Of a DNA stretch of 49,991 nucleotides, positions 34,271 through 44,130 are shown one piece after another. The notes beneath the pieces are model-generated. The model did no database searches. It was not told where the DNA came from and saw only the letters and a list, made by a program, of their open reading frames with translations. This stretch comes from Rickettsiales bacterium (lineage in GTDB: Bacteria; Pseudomonadota; Alphaproteobacteria; Rickettsiales; SXRF01), in the NCBI GenBank assembly GCA_021299465.1, contig JAJTHB010000023.1, forward strand, positions 1 through 49,991, given 5' to 3'. Within the stretch, counting starts at the first letter, position 1, and each line of letters begins with the position of its first letter. The translations under genes were made by a program, and so were the position numbers.

Positions 34271-35394
34271 ACCCACCCCCAGGTATGTAAGGCTGCTGCA
34301 AGCATTGCGATGTCCTGTTCTTGATGCGAGGCAGTAAGCGCAATACGTAGCCGCGCAGTAGCAGGCGGCACAGTAGGCGGCCGTATAGCAGGCACCCAAA
34401 AGCCATGCTGCTCTAAATAGCCAGCTGCCGATAAAGCTCGTTCATTCTCACCAAGCAGCAGCGGCACAATAGCGCCTTGTGGAGCTTCCAGCCCTAGTTT
34501 TGTTGCCAGCAGCTTAGCATACTCAAGCGGCTTATCACTGCGCCAAGGTTCACGCGATAATACATCCAGCGCCGCGATAGTGGCGGCGATAGACGAAGCC
34601 GGTAGTGCAGTTGAAAAGATCAAACTCCGCGTGCTTGTTTTTAGATAATCGATAAGATTTCGTGATCCGGCAATATACCCCCCATAGCTACCCAGTGCTT
34701 TGGATAATGTGCCGAGTTGTATGACCGATGAGGGATAGTGGACGGTGGATGCACGGTAAAGATCATGCGCGCCATCTATGAGCACCCATGCATCGTAGCG
34801 CTGGGCTAAGGCGATAATCTCAGTCAGCGGCGCTGCGTCGCCATCCATCGAGAAGATGCTTTCGGTGGCAATCAAGCAGTTGTGATGCTCGGCGCGGTTT
34901 GCTTCGAGCAACATATGTAAATGATCAAGATTGTTATGCGCAAAGCGCATTAGATTCGCACCTGATAGCCGCGCGCCATCCAGCATGCAGGCATGGGCAA
35001 ATTTATCCATCAGGATCAGATCGCCGCTACCTGCAAGCGCGGGTATCACTCCGATATTGGCAAGGTACCCACTACCAAAAACGCAGGCCGCCTCTGTGTT
35101 TTTGATGGCAGCAAGGCGTGATTCCAATACATCATAAAGCGGGTGGTTGCCGCTTACCAGCCTTGAAGCCCCTGCCCCTGCGCCATATTTCAAGGCCGCA
35201 TCGGCGGCAGCTTTGATGACCTCCGGATGACGCGCTAGAGCAAGGTAATCGTTGCTGGCAAAGGAGATCAACTCACGGCCATCCTTGGCGATCTTTGCGC
35301 CTTCCAGAGGCATGATGGTAGACGGCGCGCGCCTGGCGTAACGACTTTCCAGAAGCTGTAATTTTTGCTGTAAAAACGTATCCAAGGCTGGCAT
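34267..35394 (-). CDS. bioF: 8-amino-7-oxononanoate synthase
   Basis: BioF is a PLP enzyme that condenses pimeloyl-ACP (or -CoA) with alanine. The 375-residue protein has ISFASNDYLALARHP, GAGASRLVSGNHPLYD, SIFSMDGDAAPL, the aspartate in VLIDGAHDL and the cofactor lysine in GTLSKALGSYGG. The C-terminal RPPTVPPATARLRIALTASH is standard. ATG 35394 gives the usual N terminus, MPALDTF; ATG 35406 and 35409 are alternatives with no ribosome site. It heads the operon bioF-bioH-bioC-bioD-RDD and diverges from bioB. Confidence 0.93.
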   Translation of the reverse strand: MPALDTFLQQKLQLLESRYARRAPSTIMPLEGAKIAKDGRELISFASNDYLALARHPEVIKAAADAALKYGAGAGASRLVSGNHPLYDVLESRLAAIKNTEAACVFGSGYLANIGVIPALAGSGDLILMDKFAHACMLDGARLSGANLMRFAHNNLDHLHMLLEANRAEHHNCLIATESIFSMDGDAAPLTEIIALAQRYDAWVLIDGAHDLYRASTVHYPSSVIQLGTLSKALGSYGGYIAGSRNLIDYLKTSTRSLIFSTALPASSIAATIAALDVLSREPWRSDKPLEYAKLLATKLGLEAPQGAIVPLLLGENERALSAAGYLEQHGFWVPAIRPPTVPPATARLRIALTASHQEQDIAMLAAALHTWGWV

Positions 35395-35404
35395 AAGTTT
35401 AAGC

Positions 35405-35432
35405 ATCATATACGAGAGGATTTGCCATGCAA
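35405..35432 (-). promoter_or_regulatory. Candidate bioF promoter overlapping the bioB start
   Basis: On the minus strand TTGCAT (35427-35432) and TATGAT (35405-35410) are spaced by 16 bases. The -35 is the reverse complement of the bioB start codon and the next bases. Transcription would start close to 35398, leaving a leader of only a few bases before bioF ATG 35394. No ribosome site precedes bioF, which agrees with a leaderless or very short leader. Confidence 0.4.
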
Positions 35433-36407
35433 CCTGCCATCCGCCACGATTGGCGCTCCAGCGAAGTTGTCGCTTTGTTTGATCTGCCATTTAACGAGCT
35501 GCTGTTTCGCGCCGCTACGGCCCACCGCACCTATTTTGATCCAAATGAAGTTCAGATTTCGACGCTGCTTTCGATCAAAACCGGCGGCTGCCCAGAAGAC
35601 TGCGCTTACTGTCCTCAAAGTGCCAGCTATGAAACCGGTGTCAAAGCCGAGAAGCTGATGGATCATGAAAGTATTTTATCAGAAGCTCAAAAAGCAAAAG
35701 ACGCTGGTGCATCGCGCTTTTGCATGGGTGCGGCGTGGCGTTCGCCTAAAGATCGCGATATCGAAAAAATGGAAGCGATCATCAGCGGTGTGAAAGCGCT
35801 GGGCCTTGAGACCTGCGCAACGCTCGGTATGCTTACCAAGCCGCAAGCCGAGCGACTGAAAGCCAGTGGGCTTGATTACTACAACCATAACCTCGATACA
35901 TCGGAAGCGTTTTACGACAAGATCATCACCACCCGCAGCTACCAGGAGCGCCTCGATACGCTCGCGAATGTGCGTGATGCCGGCATGAACGTATGCTGCG
36001 GCGGCATCATCGGCATGGGCGAAAACATCAGTGATCGCGCTGAGATGCTGCGCACGCTTGCGAACCTGCCGGAGCATCCGGAAAGCGTGCCGATCAATCT
36101 GCTGGTGCAGGTGGAAGGTACGCCGCTTTACGGCCACAGCGCGCCGGATAGCTTTGACTTCGTGCGCACGATTGCAGTGGCGCGTATCCTGATGCCGCGC
36201 TCATTTGTGCGGCTTTCGGCAGGTCGTGAATCTATGAGCGAAGAAATGCAGGCACTATGTTTCTTCGCGGGAGCGAATTCGATTTTTTATGGCGAAAAAC
36301 TCCTTACCACGCCCAATCCAGAGCAGGATCAAGACAAAAAGCTTTTTGAAAAGCTTGGCCTGAAGCCCTTGATGCCAGCAGCGCCAGCGCATGCCGATGC
36401 AGCCTGA
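35427..36407 (+). CDS. bioB: Biotin synthase
   Basis: BioB is the radical SAM enzyme that inserts sulphur into dethiobiotin. The 326-residue protein shows the cluster cysteines C55, C59, C62 (CPEDCAYC), followed by CMGAAWRSP and YNHNLDTS. The C-terminal [15 protein letters not shown] motif contains the arginine that binds the second cluster. ATG 35427 has GAGAGG upstream. Its end overlaps bioA by 17 bases, so the two are translated together. I found no BioR-type operator of the TTATMKATAA form in the short gap to bioF. Confidence 0.96.
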   Translation: MQPAIRHDWRSSEVVALFDLPFNELLFRAATAHRTYFDPNEVQISTLLSIKTGGCPEDCAYCPQSASYETGVKAEKLMDHESILSEAQKAKDAGASRFCMGAAWRSPKDRDIEKMEAIISGVKALGLETCATLGMLTKPQAERLKASGLDYYNHNLDTSEAFYDKIITTRSYQERLDTLANVRDAGMNVCCGGIIGMGENISDRAEMLRTLANLPEHPESVPINLLVQVEGTPLYGHSAPDSFDFVRTIAVARILMPRSFVRLSAGRESMSEEMQALCFFAGANSIFYGEKLLTTPNPEQDQDKKLFEKLGLKPLMPAAPAHADAA

Positions 36408-37659
36408 ATGGTTTGAGGGGCTGGATCATATCTGGCTGCCTTACACCCAGATGAAGATTGCACCAAAGCCACAAGCGGTCGTGGCTACTGACGGGTGCAG
36501 GATTAAGCTTGCAGATGGCCGCGAACTGATTGATGGCATTGCCTCCTGGTGGAGCGCGTGCCATGGCTATAACCACCCGCATATTGTTCACGCCATGCAG
36601 AAGCAGCTGGAGATCATGCCGCATGTGATGTTTGGTGGGCTGGTGCATGAACCAGCGCTGACACTGGCGAAGCGCTTATCGGCAATGACGGGCCTGCCGC
36701 GCGTGTTCTTTGCAGATTCGGGATCCGTCGCGGTTGAAATTGCCCTTAAAATGGCGCTGCAATATTGGCGCATCAAAGGAAAGCCAAACAAAGATCGCTT
36801 TCTTTGTTTTCGTGATGGCTACCATGGCGATACGCTGGGCGCGATGTCAGTTTCTGATCCACAACGTTCGCTGCACAAGGCATTTCAGAACAGCGTCATC
36901 AAGCAATATGTCGTCGACATCCCCAGCGATGAATATGGCTTCGCCGAGTTTGATGGTTTGATTGGCGGCGTAGCGGGCAACGTCGCCGGTGTGATCATCG
37001 AGCCATTGGTGCAAGGTGCAGGAGGTATGCGTTTTCACTCAGCTGATACGCTTGCAGAAATTTACCGCATCTGTAAAAAACACGGGCTGATTTTTATCGC
37101 CGATGAGATCGCCACCGGCTTCTGGCGAACAGGCAATTTTTTTGCATGCAATGAAGCTGGCATGACGCCAGATATCATGTGCCTTGGCAAGGGGCTGACC
37201 GGCGGCGCGATCACGCTCGGCGCGACGCTCGCGAGCGAGGAGATTTACAGCGCATTTCTTACAGACCGGTTTGAGGACGCGTTCATGCACGGCCCGACCT
37301 ACATGGGGAATCCGCTGGCTTGTGCTGCGGCAAACGCAAGCCTTGATTTGTTTGAACGTGAACCAAGGGCTGCTGAGGTCGAAGCCATCGAAGCCCAACT
37401 TTCTAATGAGCTGGCTGATTGCGAAGGGCTGGCAGGCGTGGTGGATGTGAGGGTGAAAGGTGCCATCGGTGTGGTGCAGATTGCGCCAGATCGCATGGAT
37501 TATTACGGCCTGCGCGAGATGTTCATTGCGCGCGGCTGCTGGATCCGCCCCTTTAAGGATATTATTTATCTCGCGCCAAGCTTCACGATTTCAGAAGAAG
37601 AATTATCGCAGCTGACGGGGGCAATCAAGGAGGTGCTTAGCGCGCCATTGATGCGCTAG
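36391..37659 (+). CDS. bioA: Adenosylmethionine-8-amino-7-oxononanoate aminotransferase
   Basis: BioA transfers the amino group of SAM to 8-amino-7-oxononanoate. The 422-residue fold-type I aminotransferase has [54 protein letters not shown] (D238) and the PLP lysine K267 in CLGKGLTGG. These match BioA rather than other class III enzymes. ATG 36391 lies in the end of bioB; 36397 is also ATG. Its tail overlaps the end of the following minus-strand gene by 23 bases. Confidence 0.95.
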   Translation: MPMQPEWFEGLDHIWLPYTQMKIAPKPQAVVATDGCRIKLADGRELIDGIASWWSACHGYNHPHIVHAMQKQLEIMPHVMFGGLVHEPALTLAKRLSAMTGLPRVFFADSGSVAVEIALKMALQYWRIKGKPNKDRFLCFRDGYHGDTLGAMSVSDPQRSLHKAFQNSVIKQYVVDIPSDEYGFAEFDGLIGGVAGNVAGVIIEPLVQGAGGMRFHSADTLAEIYRICKKHGLIFIADEIATGFWRTGNFFACNEAGMTPDIMCLGKGLTGGAITLGATLASEEIYSAFLTDRFEDAFMHGPTYMGNPLACAAANASLDLFEREPRAAEVEAIEAQLSNELADCEGLAGVVDVRVKGAIGVVQIAPDRMDYYGLREMFIARGCWIRPFKDIIYLAPSFTISEEELSQLTGAIKEVLSAPLMR

Positions 37660-38059
37660 CGTCTTGTCCAACTCCCATTTCATTTTTTATTTCTTCTGCA
37701 AGTCTGATATTGATTTCTCGGCGGGCAAAGAAAGCATCCAGCACATCGCTGAGCTTCAGATAAATTTCGCCCGATGGCTTTTCACTAATCCAGCCCTCAG
37801 CCCTAATATCGCCCAAAGTGACGCGTGGATTTCCTTCTTTCCTGCCTTCATACTCATAGGTACCAGCTTCAAGCTTGTCCAAATAACCCATCAATATTTC
37901 TTTTCTGCCTGGTGAGCTTGGCGAATATTCAAGTCGATGCTGGCCGCAGCTATCCACGGCATGCAGAATATAGGAGGCGATCTGCCCCTTACGCATAATT
38001 TCTTTTTCTTCAGGGGTCAGCGCATCCAGTTTATCTTGCGGAATTTTGATAAAACCCAT
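37637..38059 (-). CDS. Hypothetical protein
   Basis: I do not recognise this 140-residue protein. It begins MGFIKIPQDKLDALTPEEKEI, is soluble and has several charged helices, with a middle section YSPSSPGRKEILMGYLDKLEAGTYEYEG and then VTLGDIRAEGWISEK. There is no signal peptide, membrane helix or motif that I can name. The single ORF with regular codon use looks coding. It lies between bioA (23-base convergent overlap) and a terminator that separates it from the unknown gene upstream. Confidence 0.65.
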   Translation of the reverse strand: MGFIKIPQDKLDALTPEEKEIMRKGQIASYILHAVDSCGQHRLEYSPSSPGRKEILMGYLDKLEAGTYEYEGRKEGNPRVTLGDIRAEGWISEKPSGEIYLKLSDVLDAFFARREINIRLAEEIKNEMGVGQDASASMAR

Positions 38060-38136
38060 GAATCCCTCTTAAATTAGTGAGTTTTATCGTATAATATTGC
38101 GCGCTGCTTTGTGTGACGATTTCATGAAATAACAAA

Positions 38137-38163
38137 GGGCTGATTCCAATGAGAAATCAGCCC
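38137..38163 (-). terminator. Terminator between two unrecognised genes
   Basis: A 9-bp stem GGGCTGATT/AATCAGCCC with a 9-base loop lies 22 bases past the stop of the minus-strand gene ending at 38186. On the minus strand it is followed by TTTGTTATTT, a usable T-rich tail. Confidence 0.7.
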
Positions 38164-38185
38164 CTTGCTGTTAGCGCAATTTAGT

Positions 38186-39463
38186 TTAGGCTGCTTTTTT
38201 GCCGCTGAAGCTATTTAAGTCTTCGAGAATGCGGCGCTTAATCGAATTACGATCACTCGCCTGCATGCCGTAACGAATGGCGAGCAATGCATAATCATCA
38301 TCCGACAGCGTTACCGGAATATGTACTGCTTCCTGATGAGCAACTGGCAGCTCGACGATGCGACGGACGACATCCGAAAGGCGCATTTCATTACGAATCG
38401 CTTCTTCAATGATTTTGTTGGCCACACGGAGATCACACTCGATCGCCTCGTTATCCATGCCGCTTGCCAGCTTGTTTGATGGCTTAGCTTCTGATTTCGG
38501 AAATACATCCGACAGCGGGCTTGCAAATTTCGATTTATCGGCAGCGCCGTTCACGGCTTGTTCATTTGCCATAGGTTTCTTCTCCTCATGTTTAGGCGTA
38601 GGTTGGGATAATGTTTGGTTTTTCTCAGGAATCTCTTCTGGTTCGGGCAGATTAGTTTTAGCAAAATCCTGAAGCCTGATCGGCTCTGGCTTAGCAGGTT
38701 GAGTAGCAGGCTCCTGCTCTTGTTTAATCTGCACTTCAGCTATTGCTTTGGGTTTGCTTTCCGCTTCGACAGGCTTTGCTTCCGTGATCACCGAAGCTAG
38801 TTTTAGATCAGGGCGGCCAAGCTCAGCACGCGCAGGATTGGTGATCTCACCAATGTCGGTGGTGCGGCGATAAATCGTCGCATACATCTCGATACGCCCG
38901 TCTGAGTATTTTTCAATCTCGATGGCATGCTCGTTGTTATCGCTGACCAGCAAGGTATAGCTAAACTGCTGCGCCTGATTTTTTTCAGGCAGCATCGCTT
39001 TGCGAAAATCACCGCGATAAATAAAGCCAGTGAGGCCGCTGATCTCGCGCTTGTATTTCGTGACGAGCCAGCCTTTGAAATCTGACATCAGCTCACGGCA
39101 ATTCAACGATGCCTGATCAGGACTCGTCATGACAAGATCCAGATCTTTGGCATCAAACATCTTCATGCGATCGCCGGCAGGGATACGACGCGAAATAGCA
39201 AGATACTGCTCACCTTCCGATTCTGCGACGATCATCGATACACCTGCATCCTGATCCTGTGAGAGCACAAATGAAGTCAGCGCTTCATCGCCAAACTGAT
39301 AGGTGTTAATGTGTGTGATCGAGAGACGGCGGCCATTAAGTGAGGGCTGTGGTACAAACCCAAAACCAATCACACTTCCTACCTGCAATTGATCCGGCTG
39401 CAGGCGTTCAACCTGCTGATTCTTTTTCATCGGCTTCCAAAAATCGGAAAGTGCGTCTAGCAT
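38186..39463 (-). CDS. Hypothetical protein with Pro/Glu-rich linker
   Basis: This 425-residue protein is not recognised. The N-terminal 215 residues look like a folded domain rich in strands (LQVGSVIGFGFVPQ, then GEQYLAISRRIPAGDRMKMFD, and YTLLVSDNNEHAIEIEKYSDGR). Residues of about 235-320 form a low-complexity Lys/Glu/Pro linker, and a C-terminal helical segment includes LRVANKIIEEAIRNEMRLS, then VPVTLSDDDYALLAIRYG. There is no signal peptide or membrane helix, so it should be cytoplasmic. It may share an operon with smpB and dapA, 37 bases upstream. No function is proposed. Confidence 0.7.
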   Translation of the reverse strand: MLDALSDFWKPMKKNQQVERLQPDQLQVGSVIGFGFVPQPSLNGRRLSITHINTYQFGDEALTSFVLSQDQDAGVSMIVAESEGEQYLAISRRIPAGDRMKMFDAKDLDLVMTSPDQASLNCRELMSDFKGWLVTKYKREISGLTGFIYRGDFRKAMLPEKNQAQQFSYTLLVSDNNEHAIEIEKYSDGRIEMYATIYRRTTDIGEITNPARAELGRPDLKLASVITEAKPVEAESKPKAIAEVQIKQEQEPATQPAKPEPIRLQDFAKTNLPEPEEIPEKNQTLSQPTPKHEEKKPMANEQAVNGAADKSKFASPLSDVFPKSEAKPSNKLASGMDNEAIECDLRVANKIIEEAIRNEMRLSDVVRRIVELPVAHQEAVHIPVTLSDDDYALLAIRYGMQASDRNSIKRRILEDLNSFSGKKAA

Positions 39464-39500
39464 AGTCTACCTTGTATTCCCGTTGCTTGTGCTGGCATTT

Positions 39501-39977
39501 TTAGTGATTCTTTTCACGCATGATGCGCGCTTTATCTCGTTGCCAGTCACGTTGTTTGATCGTATCGCGTTTTTCGTATTCTTTTTTACCTGTTCCCAAT
39601 CCTAGTTTTATTTTGGCCATGCCACGACTATTGAAATAGAGCGCCAGTGGCACCAGCGTCACTCCTTTCACCTTCAGCCTGCCAATCAATTTGTTGATTT
39701 GCCGCTTGTGCATCAACAATTTTCTTGGCCTGCGTTCTTCATGGTTAAAACGATTACCACCGGCATATGGCGCGATCGTGGCATTAAAAAGCCACAATTC
39801 TTCGCCCTTGGGGCCGGCATACGCATCAGCAATATTGGCTTTACCGGCGCGCAGCGATTTAACCTCGGTTCCCGTCAGCACAAGCCCAGCTTCAAATTCC
39901 TCTTCAATCGCATAATTCGCAAATGCTTTGCGGTTATTCGCGACCGTGATGGAGGAAGAATCTGCTTTGCCAGCCAT
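39501..39977 (-). CDS. smpB: SsrA-binding protein SmpB
   Basis: SmpB binds tmRNA and delivers it to stalled ribosomes. The 158-residue protein has [52 protein letters not shown] and the basic C-terminal tail [19 protein letters not shown] that reaches the decoding site. All are standard. It follows dapA by 39 bases on the minus strand, a frequent pairing in alphaproteobacteria. The tmRNA gene is not in this window. Confidence 0.96.
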   Translation of the reverse strand: MAGKADSSSITVANNRKAFANYAIEEEFEAGLVLTGTEVKSLRAGKANIADAYAGPKGEELWLFNATIAPYAGGNRFNHEERRPRKLLMHKRQINKLIGRLKVKGVTLVPLALYFNSRGMAKIKLGLGTGKKEYEKRDTIKQRDWQRDKARIMREKNH

Positions 39978-40016
39978 AGCGGGATCAGGTTTTGCTAATT
40001 AAGATGAAAAAATGGT

Positions 40017-40889
40017 TTAGATCAAGCGTAAATTTTTTAACACTTCACTCATTGCCTTTTGCGACGCTTCACTAAGCGGAGCAAGGGGAAGGCGAAGATC
40101 GGGCTTGCACCTGCCCATCAGCGACAGCGCAAATTTAACCGGTACAGGATTGGTTTCAATAAACATCACATCATGCAACGTCACGAGTGGGTCATGTAAT
40201 TTTAATGCGCCCACATAGTCACCCTTCAAGCAGGCATTCTGCACCTCAGCGCAGGCGCGTGGCGCGATATTAGAGCTCACTGATATACAGCCCACACCAC
40301 CGGAAGCATTGAACGCCACCGCCGTCATATCTTCGCCCGATAGCAAGTCGATATTTTTTTTAAGCTTCGCGCGCAGCGTGTATGGGCGCGCCAGATCGCC
40401 TGTTGCATCTTTGAGGCCGACAATGCGCGGCAGCTCGGCGAGCTTTGCCAGCGTCTCATCGGTGATGTTGATGCCGCTTCGGCCAGGAATATTGTAAATC
40501 ACAATCGGAATATCGACCGCATCATGAATCGCTTTATAATGGGCATAGAGTCCGGCCTGTGTCGGCTTGTTATAATAAGGCGCGACAATCAGCGCGCCAC
40601 TCGCGCCCGCCTCTTTGGCATGTTTGGTGAGCATGATCGCTTCTTCGGTGGAATTGCTGCCGGTTCCGGCCATCACCGGCACCCTTCCCTTTGCCACTTC
40701 CACGCACAGCGCAATCACACGGTTATGCTCTTCATGCGACAAGGTTGGCGATTCGCCGGTTGTGCCACAAGGCACTAGGCCATGAATGCCTTCGGTAATC
40801 TGCCATTCGACAAGATTTTGAAAAGCTTTTTCATCCACATTGCCACCGGCAAAAGGAGTAACCAGCGCGGTATAAACACCCTGAAACAT
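40017..40889 (-). CDS. dapA: 4-hydroxy-tetrahydrodipicolinate synthase
   Basis: DapA condenses pyruvate with aspartate semialdehyde in lysine and diaminopimelate synthesis. The 290-residue aldolase has LVPCGTTGESPTLSHEEH, the catalytic tyrosine Y132 in VIYNIPGRSG and the Schiff-base lysine K160 in VGLKDATGD, at the positions expected from the Escherichia coli enzyme. ATG 40889 is clear. It lies upstream of smpB on the same strand and is preceded by a 63-bp gap in which I see no firm promoter. Confidence 0.96.
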   Translation of the reverse strand: MFQGVYTALVTPFAGGNVDEKAFQNLVEWQITEGIHGLVPCGTTGESPTLSHEEHNRVIALCVEVAKGRVPVMAGTGSNSTEEAIMLTKHAKEAGASGALIVAPYYNKPTQAGLYAHYKAIHDAVDIPIVIYNIPGRSGINITDETLAKLAELPRIVGLKDATGDLARPYTLRAKLKKNIDLLSGEDMTAVAFNASGGVGCISVSSNIAPRACAEVQNACLKGDYVGALKLHDPLVTLHDVMFIETNPVPVKFALSLMGRCKPDLRLPLAPLSEASQKAMSEVLKNLRLI

Positions 40890-40952
40890 AATAAATCCCT
40901 ATATTAGCCCTGACGGATGTCTAGCCTAATAGCTGAAAATGTAAAGCATCCG

Positions 40953-42161
40953 CTACGAAGGCGGCCTAATCTCGGTGATATCGAGCCACGACATGCCAAG
41001 TGCCCCAGGATGAAGCGGCACATTCACTATGCTGCCATTCGGCATGGTGTCAAATTGCATGGGTGTGGCAGAAAAGCTGTATGTGCCCTTGTTTTCCTGC
41101 CAATGCTGGACATGAATCGTGTATTGATACTCAGCCCTTGCGGCACAGATATAGTCTTTTGCCGCATAATGGGCTAGTGTCGCATGCCTGTTTGAAGCGG
41201 CGCACTCGGTATCAGCATTGAGATGATGGGTGCTGCGGCGTGTACATCTCTTGCCACAGCTTTTAGAACAGTGCAGCAAACAGCTTCTGGAAGTCACCTG
41301 CTGAGCATGAATCTCAGGAGCCGCCTGCATCCAATGGATATTGGCTGCGCGAAGCATGTAGGCTCCCGACAGCATGAATCCGATAACGGCACAGAGTACA
41401 AAATCTGCAATCACCCACGATGCCCAAGAAGTGCGGGCAAACATCGATATAATTGCAAACAGCCATATTCCAAGAAGCAGAACCGACAGAAACAGGCTTG
41501 AAAAAATAAATTGCTGGTCGTCGATGGTATCAACATGGCTCCCCATGATGGGCATCCAACCCAGCAAGCCCATCATCAGAATACCGGCATGGATGCTGAT
41601 CGTGGCAAAGGCCAGCATCATCAGGTTACGCTGAACATAACCACCAAGCTGAACCTCCGGCCGAGCCTGCGTGAACTTCGCGATTTCCATCAGCAGGTCA
41701 CGGTGGTCATTAAAATGAGAATCTGACCTACCCGCCACGCCGCTTGGGATGACACACCAGATTTTATCACGGGTGGCATGCAAAGACTTGATGTTCAATG
41801 CAAATAGCTTCTTAAGCGCATCCTGTAAGCCCCCTGAATGAAGCGCTTGCTCAAGGTGATTCGGAAAATCGGTAATGAAGTAGTAGCTTTGATCAAGCTG
41901 CGCATCCGAAACTCTGATTTCTGAGGCTATGCCCATCTGTTTTAGAAATCGATGATACCAGCGCTCCTTGCGTATGATAAACGGTATGCCGTTCTGCCTC
42001 GCCATGCCGACATGCCTGCGCATCACTCCATGTTTTCCGTGAACAATGTAATTAAGCCGTTCTTTCTTTATGTTATCAGCCTTCAAATGCCGACCAAGCA
42101 GGAAACGGCCGCGCACGACGAGCGCAAAAATAAAAAACAGCAGCTGTAAGACAAAGACCAT
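40953..42161 (-). CDS. Membrane protein with cysteine-repeat segment, possible DUF3592-like tail
   Basis: The 402-residue protein has a single N-terminal helix (1-17), a basic soluble domain of about 160 residues, and three further helices (about 180-202, 217-240, 247-270). The C-terminal part reads like an extracytoplasmic DUF3592-type domain (YQYTIHVQHWQENKG, then a PLHPGALGMSWLDI tail). It contains an unusual spacing C294, C298, C302, C306 (CLLHCSKSCGKRC) plus C320. I know no function. It follows a GT-C glycosyltransferase and a pilin-like gene on the same strand, so it may belong to their pathway. The tail assignment is weak. Confidence 0.6.
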   Translation of the reverse strand: MVFVLQLLFFIFALVVRGRFLLGRHLKADNIKKERLNYIVHGKHGVMRRHVGMARQNGIPFIIRKERWYHRFLKQMGIASEIRVSDAQLDQSYYFITDFPNHLEQALHSGGLQDALKKLFALNIKSLHATRDKIWCVIPSGVAGRSDSHFNDHRDLLMEIAKFTQARPEVQLGGYVQRNLMMLAFATISIHAGILMMGLLGWMPIMGSHVDTIDDQQFIFSSLFLSVLLLGIWLFAIISMFARTSWASWVIADFVLCAVIGFMLSGAYMLRAANIHWMQAAPEIHAQQVTSRSCLLHCSKSCGKRCTRRSTHHLNADTECAASNRHATLAHYAAKDYICAARAEYQYTIHVQHWQENKGTYSFSATPMQFDTMPNGSIVNVPLHPGALGMSWLDITEIRPPS

Positions 42162-42198
42162 CGCCAGACTCTATAAAATAAATCTTAAAAAATAATGT

Positions 42199-44127
42199 CT
42201 AGCCGCGACGACGCCATACAGTGAAACGGCATTCGTAGGATTTTCCGGATTCATCGCACAGATCGAAACCGCTCACCTGCTGATAGCCGGCGAGCCACTG
42301 GGTAAACTCCGGGAAGTATGACAGGCATTGTATGAAATCAAACCGCTCCTGTGTTTTAAAGATGTGGCTGCGGCTTTCGTCAAAAAACACCATATCCGGC
42401 GACTGACGCCTGAAATCCTCCATCATGTTTTTCACCGTCCACGCCATGATTGCTTCACCTTTGCTGTTAAACACGCAGTGCTCAGGATCGCTGTAGGCAG
42501 CAGGTATCATCCAAAGCTGGTGAAACCTGCCCGCCCAGTCTTTTTTCACCAGGTTATTGAGCGGAAATGCGGGATAAATACCAATATTGAATAAATAGAT
42601 ATGCTCAGTATCAGGGTATTTTTTTACCTCCCCTATTAGGGTTTCCATAAGGCTTGATGTGTAAACACTCTGAGATCCCCGGTAGTAGGTGTAATGATTG
42701 AAACATAGAACCATCAAAACCAGTACAGCTCCACATACACTCATGGTGTGGTTGTATACGAAATTATTGTGATTCGTTGATTTGATGTAGAGCCCGACAA
42801 GCAGCGCCACTAGCAGCATTAAACAAAAAGCCCACCACCAAGGTAGTAAAAGCCAGAAATAGGCAGCAGCACGAGAAATTGGTTGAGCGATCAAAAGAAT
42901 GGCAACCAGCGTGATAGCGGCGCCTGCCAACGCCAACCTGCGCCGGGGATAAGCCACCGTCAAGGCATAGTGAAGCCTGAAAGCAAAAAGCAGCAGCAAA
43001 AAAAATATCAACGGACTTAACAAAAAACGCCATTGGTTGTGCGGCTCAAAATAAATCAGGTAAAGCAGTGCCGCCGTTGAAGCCATAAAAACGATCGCAC
43101 TTATCTGTTCGCCAGGCGTAGGCTTAGAATTAGAAGTATTAGATCGATGCGTGTTTTCAAGCAGTATAAAGGCAAGATAAAGCAACACCATGCCAATCGG
43201 TGGCAAATAGGTATAATTCCATCCTTTGAACTGGCTGAGCGTGATAAGACATGCAGCCATGATCAAGCATAAAAAATAGGCATGAGCTTTTGAATTATCG
43301 GGCTTGTGGACTCCTCCCGATAGTACCAGGAAAAAACTAACGGGCGCGATGGCACTTAACAACTTCGACCAGACATGTTCGCTGGGAAAGCGATGCGCTC
43401 CATAGGATTGCGCCGCGATGGGAGCGAGTTCAGTAAAATATTCCGGATGAAGCATAACAGCCAGTCCAGCATAGGCAAATGCACAAGACGGAATCACCAT
43501 GAGATAGGCGGCGCGGCGAGCAATTCCGGTTTTTGAAAACCAGTGAAACAACTCAACCGCCAGCCAGATTAAAAAGAAATGTGGCTTGAGACATAAACCA
43601 AATGCAGCCAGCAGCGCCGTAAAGAAATGGGTTTTTTTCGTGTGGTTATATGCTTTGTCTGGAATTGAAACGATCAGATAGGGCAGTATGGCGAGCATGA
43701 AGATATGCTCCCGCTGGGAATATATGTCGGTATTTCCGGGGAGAATGAAGGCATAAATCAGGCCGCTAGCTGCGACAACAAAATATCCCACATTGCCATA
43801 AACGATTAAAAACGGCCTTAGCAAATAAGATGAAAAAGCAAGCACACCAAGCGCAAACATGCCAATCGTGGCTTTGTAGGTCACAATCTCATCGGCGCCG
43901 ATAAGGCCAGCCAACCATACGCCTGGTGCCATCACGTAAAATACCAGCGGCGGATTAACCTCAAATATATCGCGGTAAAGTATGTCCCCGTTGAGCCACG
44001 AGCCAGTGGCATAGGTAAGCCAGCCAATGTCGCAATTGGCAGGAAGGTACGTCATTATGACAGCAAGCGTTAGCGCCGCGATCCAGAAAAACACGGAGAA
44101 ATAGAAATGCGTGTTGAATAAAACCAC
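42199..44127 (-). CDS. GT-C fold membrane glycosyltransferase beside a pilin-like gene
   Basis: This 642-residue protein has about eleven hydrophobic helices and a C-terminal soluble domain from residue 530. The first extracytoplasmic loop has ANCDIGWLTYATGSWLNGD (D33) and YRDIFEVNPPLVFYV (D53, E56), which resembles the acidic motif of polyprenyl-phosphate-dependent GT-C enzymes. The donor should be a lipid-linked sugar. It starts 3 bases after the pilin-like gene, and such tight pairing is known for pilin glycosyltransferases (TfpO, TfpW) in Pseudomonas, so the pilin is a reasonable acceptor candidate. That assignment is inference from context. Confidence 0.72.
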   Translation of the reverse strand: MVLFNTHFYFSVFFWIAALTLAVIMTYLPANCDIGWLTYATGSWLNGDILYRDIFEVNPPLVFYVMAPGVWLAGLIGADEIVTYKATIGMFALGVLAFSSYLLRPFLIVYGNVGYFVVAASGLIYAFILPGNTDIYSQREHIFMLAILPYLIVSIPDKAYNHTKKTHFFTALLAAFGLCLKPHFFLIWLAVELFHWFSKTGIARRAAYLMVIPSCAFAYAGLAVMLHPEYFTELAPIAAQSYGAHRFPSEHVWSKLLSAIAPVSFFLVLSGGVHKPDNSKAHAYFLCLIMAACLITLSQFKGWNYTYLPPIGMVLLYLAFILLENTHRSNTSNSKPTPGEQISAIVFMASTAALLYLIYFEPHNQWRFLLSPLIFFLLLLFAFRLHYALTVAYPRRRLALAGAAITLVAILLIAQPISRAAAYFWLLLPWWWAFCLMLLVALLVGLYIKSTNHNNFVYNHTMSVCGAVLVLMVLCFNHYTYYRGSQSVYTSSLMETLIGEVKKYPDTEHIYLFNIGIYPAFPLNNLVKKDWAGRFHQLWMIPAAYSDPEHCVFNSKGEAIMAWTVKNMMEDFRRQSPDMVFFDESRSHIFKTQERFDFIQCLSYFPEFTQWLAGYQQVSGFDLCDESGKSYECRFTVWRRRG

Positions 44128-44130
44128 GTC

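Noticed and set aside
34271-34399. N-terminal extension of bioH rich in Cys, Tyr and Ala
   Set aside because: It is the bioF C-terminal coding region read in another frame; BioH homology starts at MKIVTLSGWG.
35395-35426. BioR operator between bioF and bioB
   Set aside because: No TTATMKATAA-type palindrome is present in the gap or near the starts.
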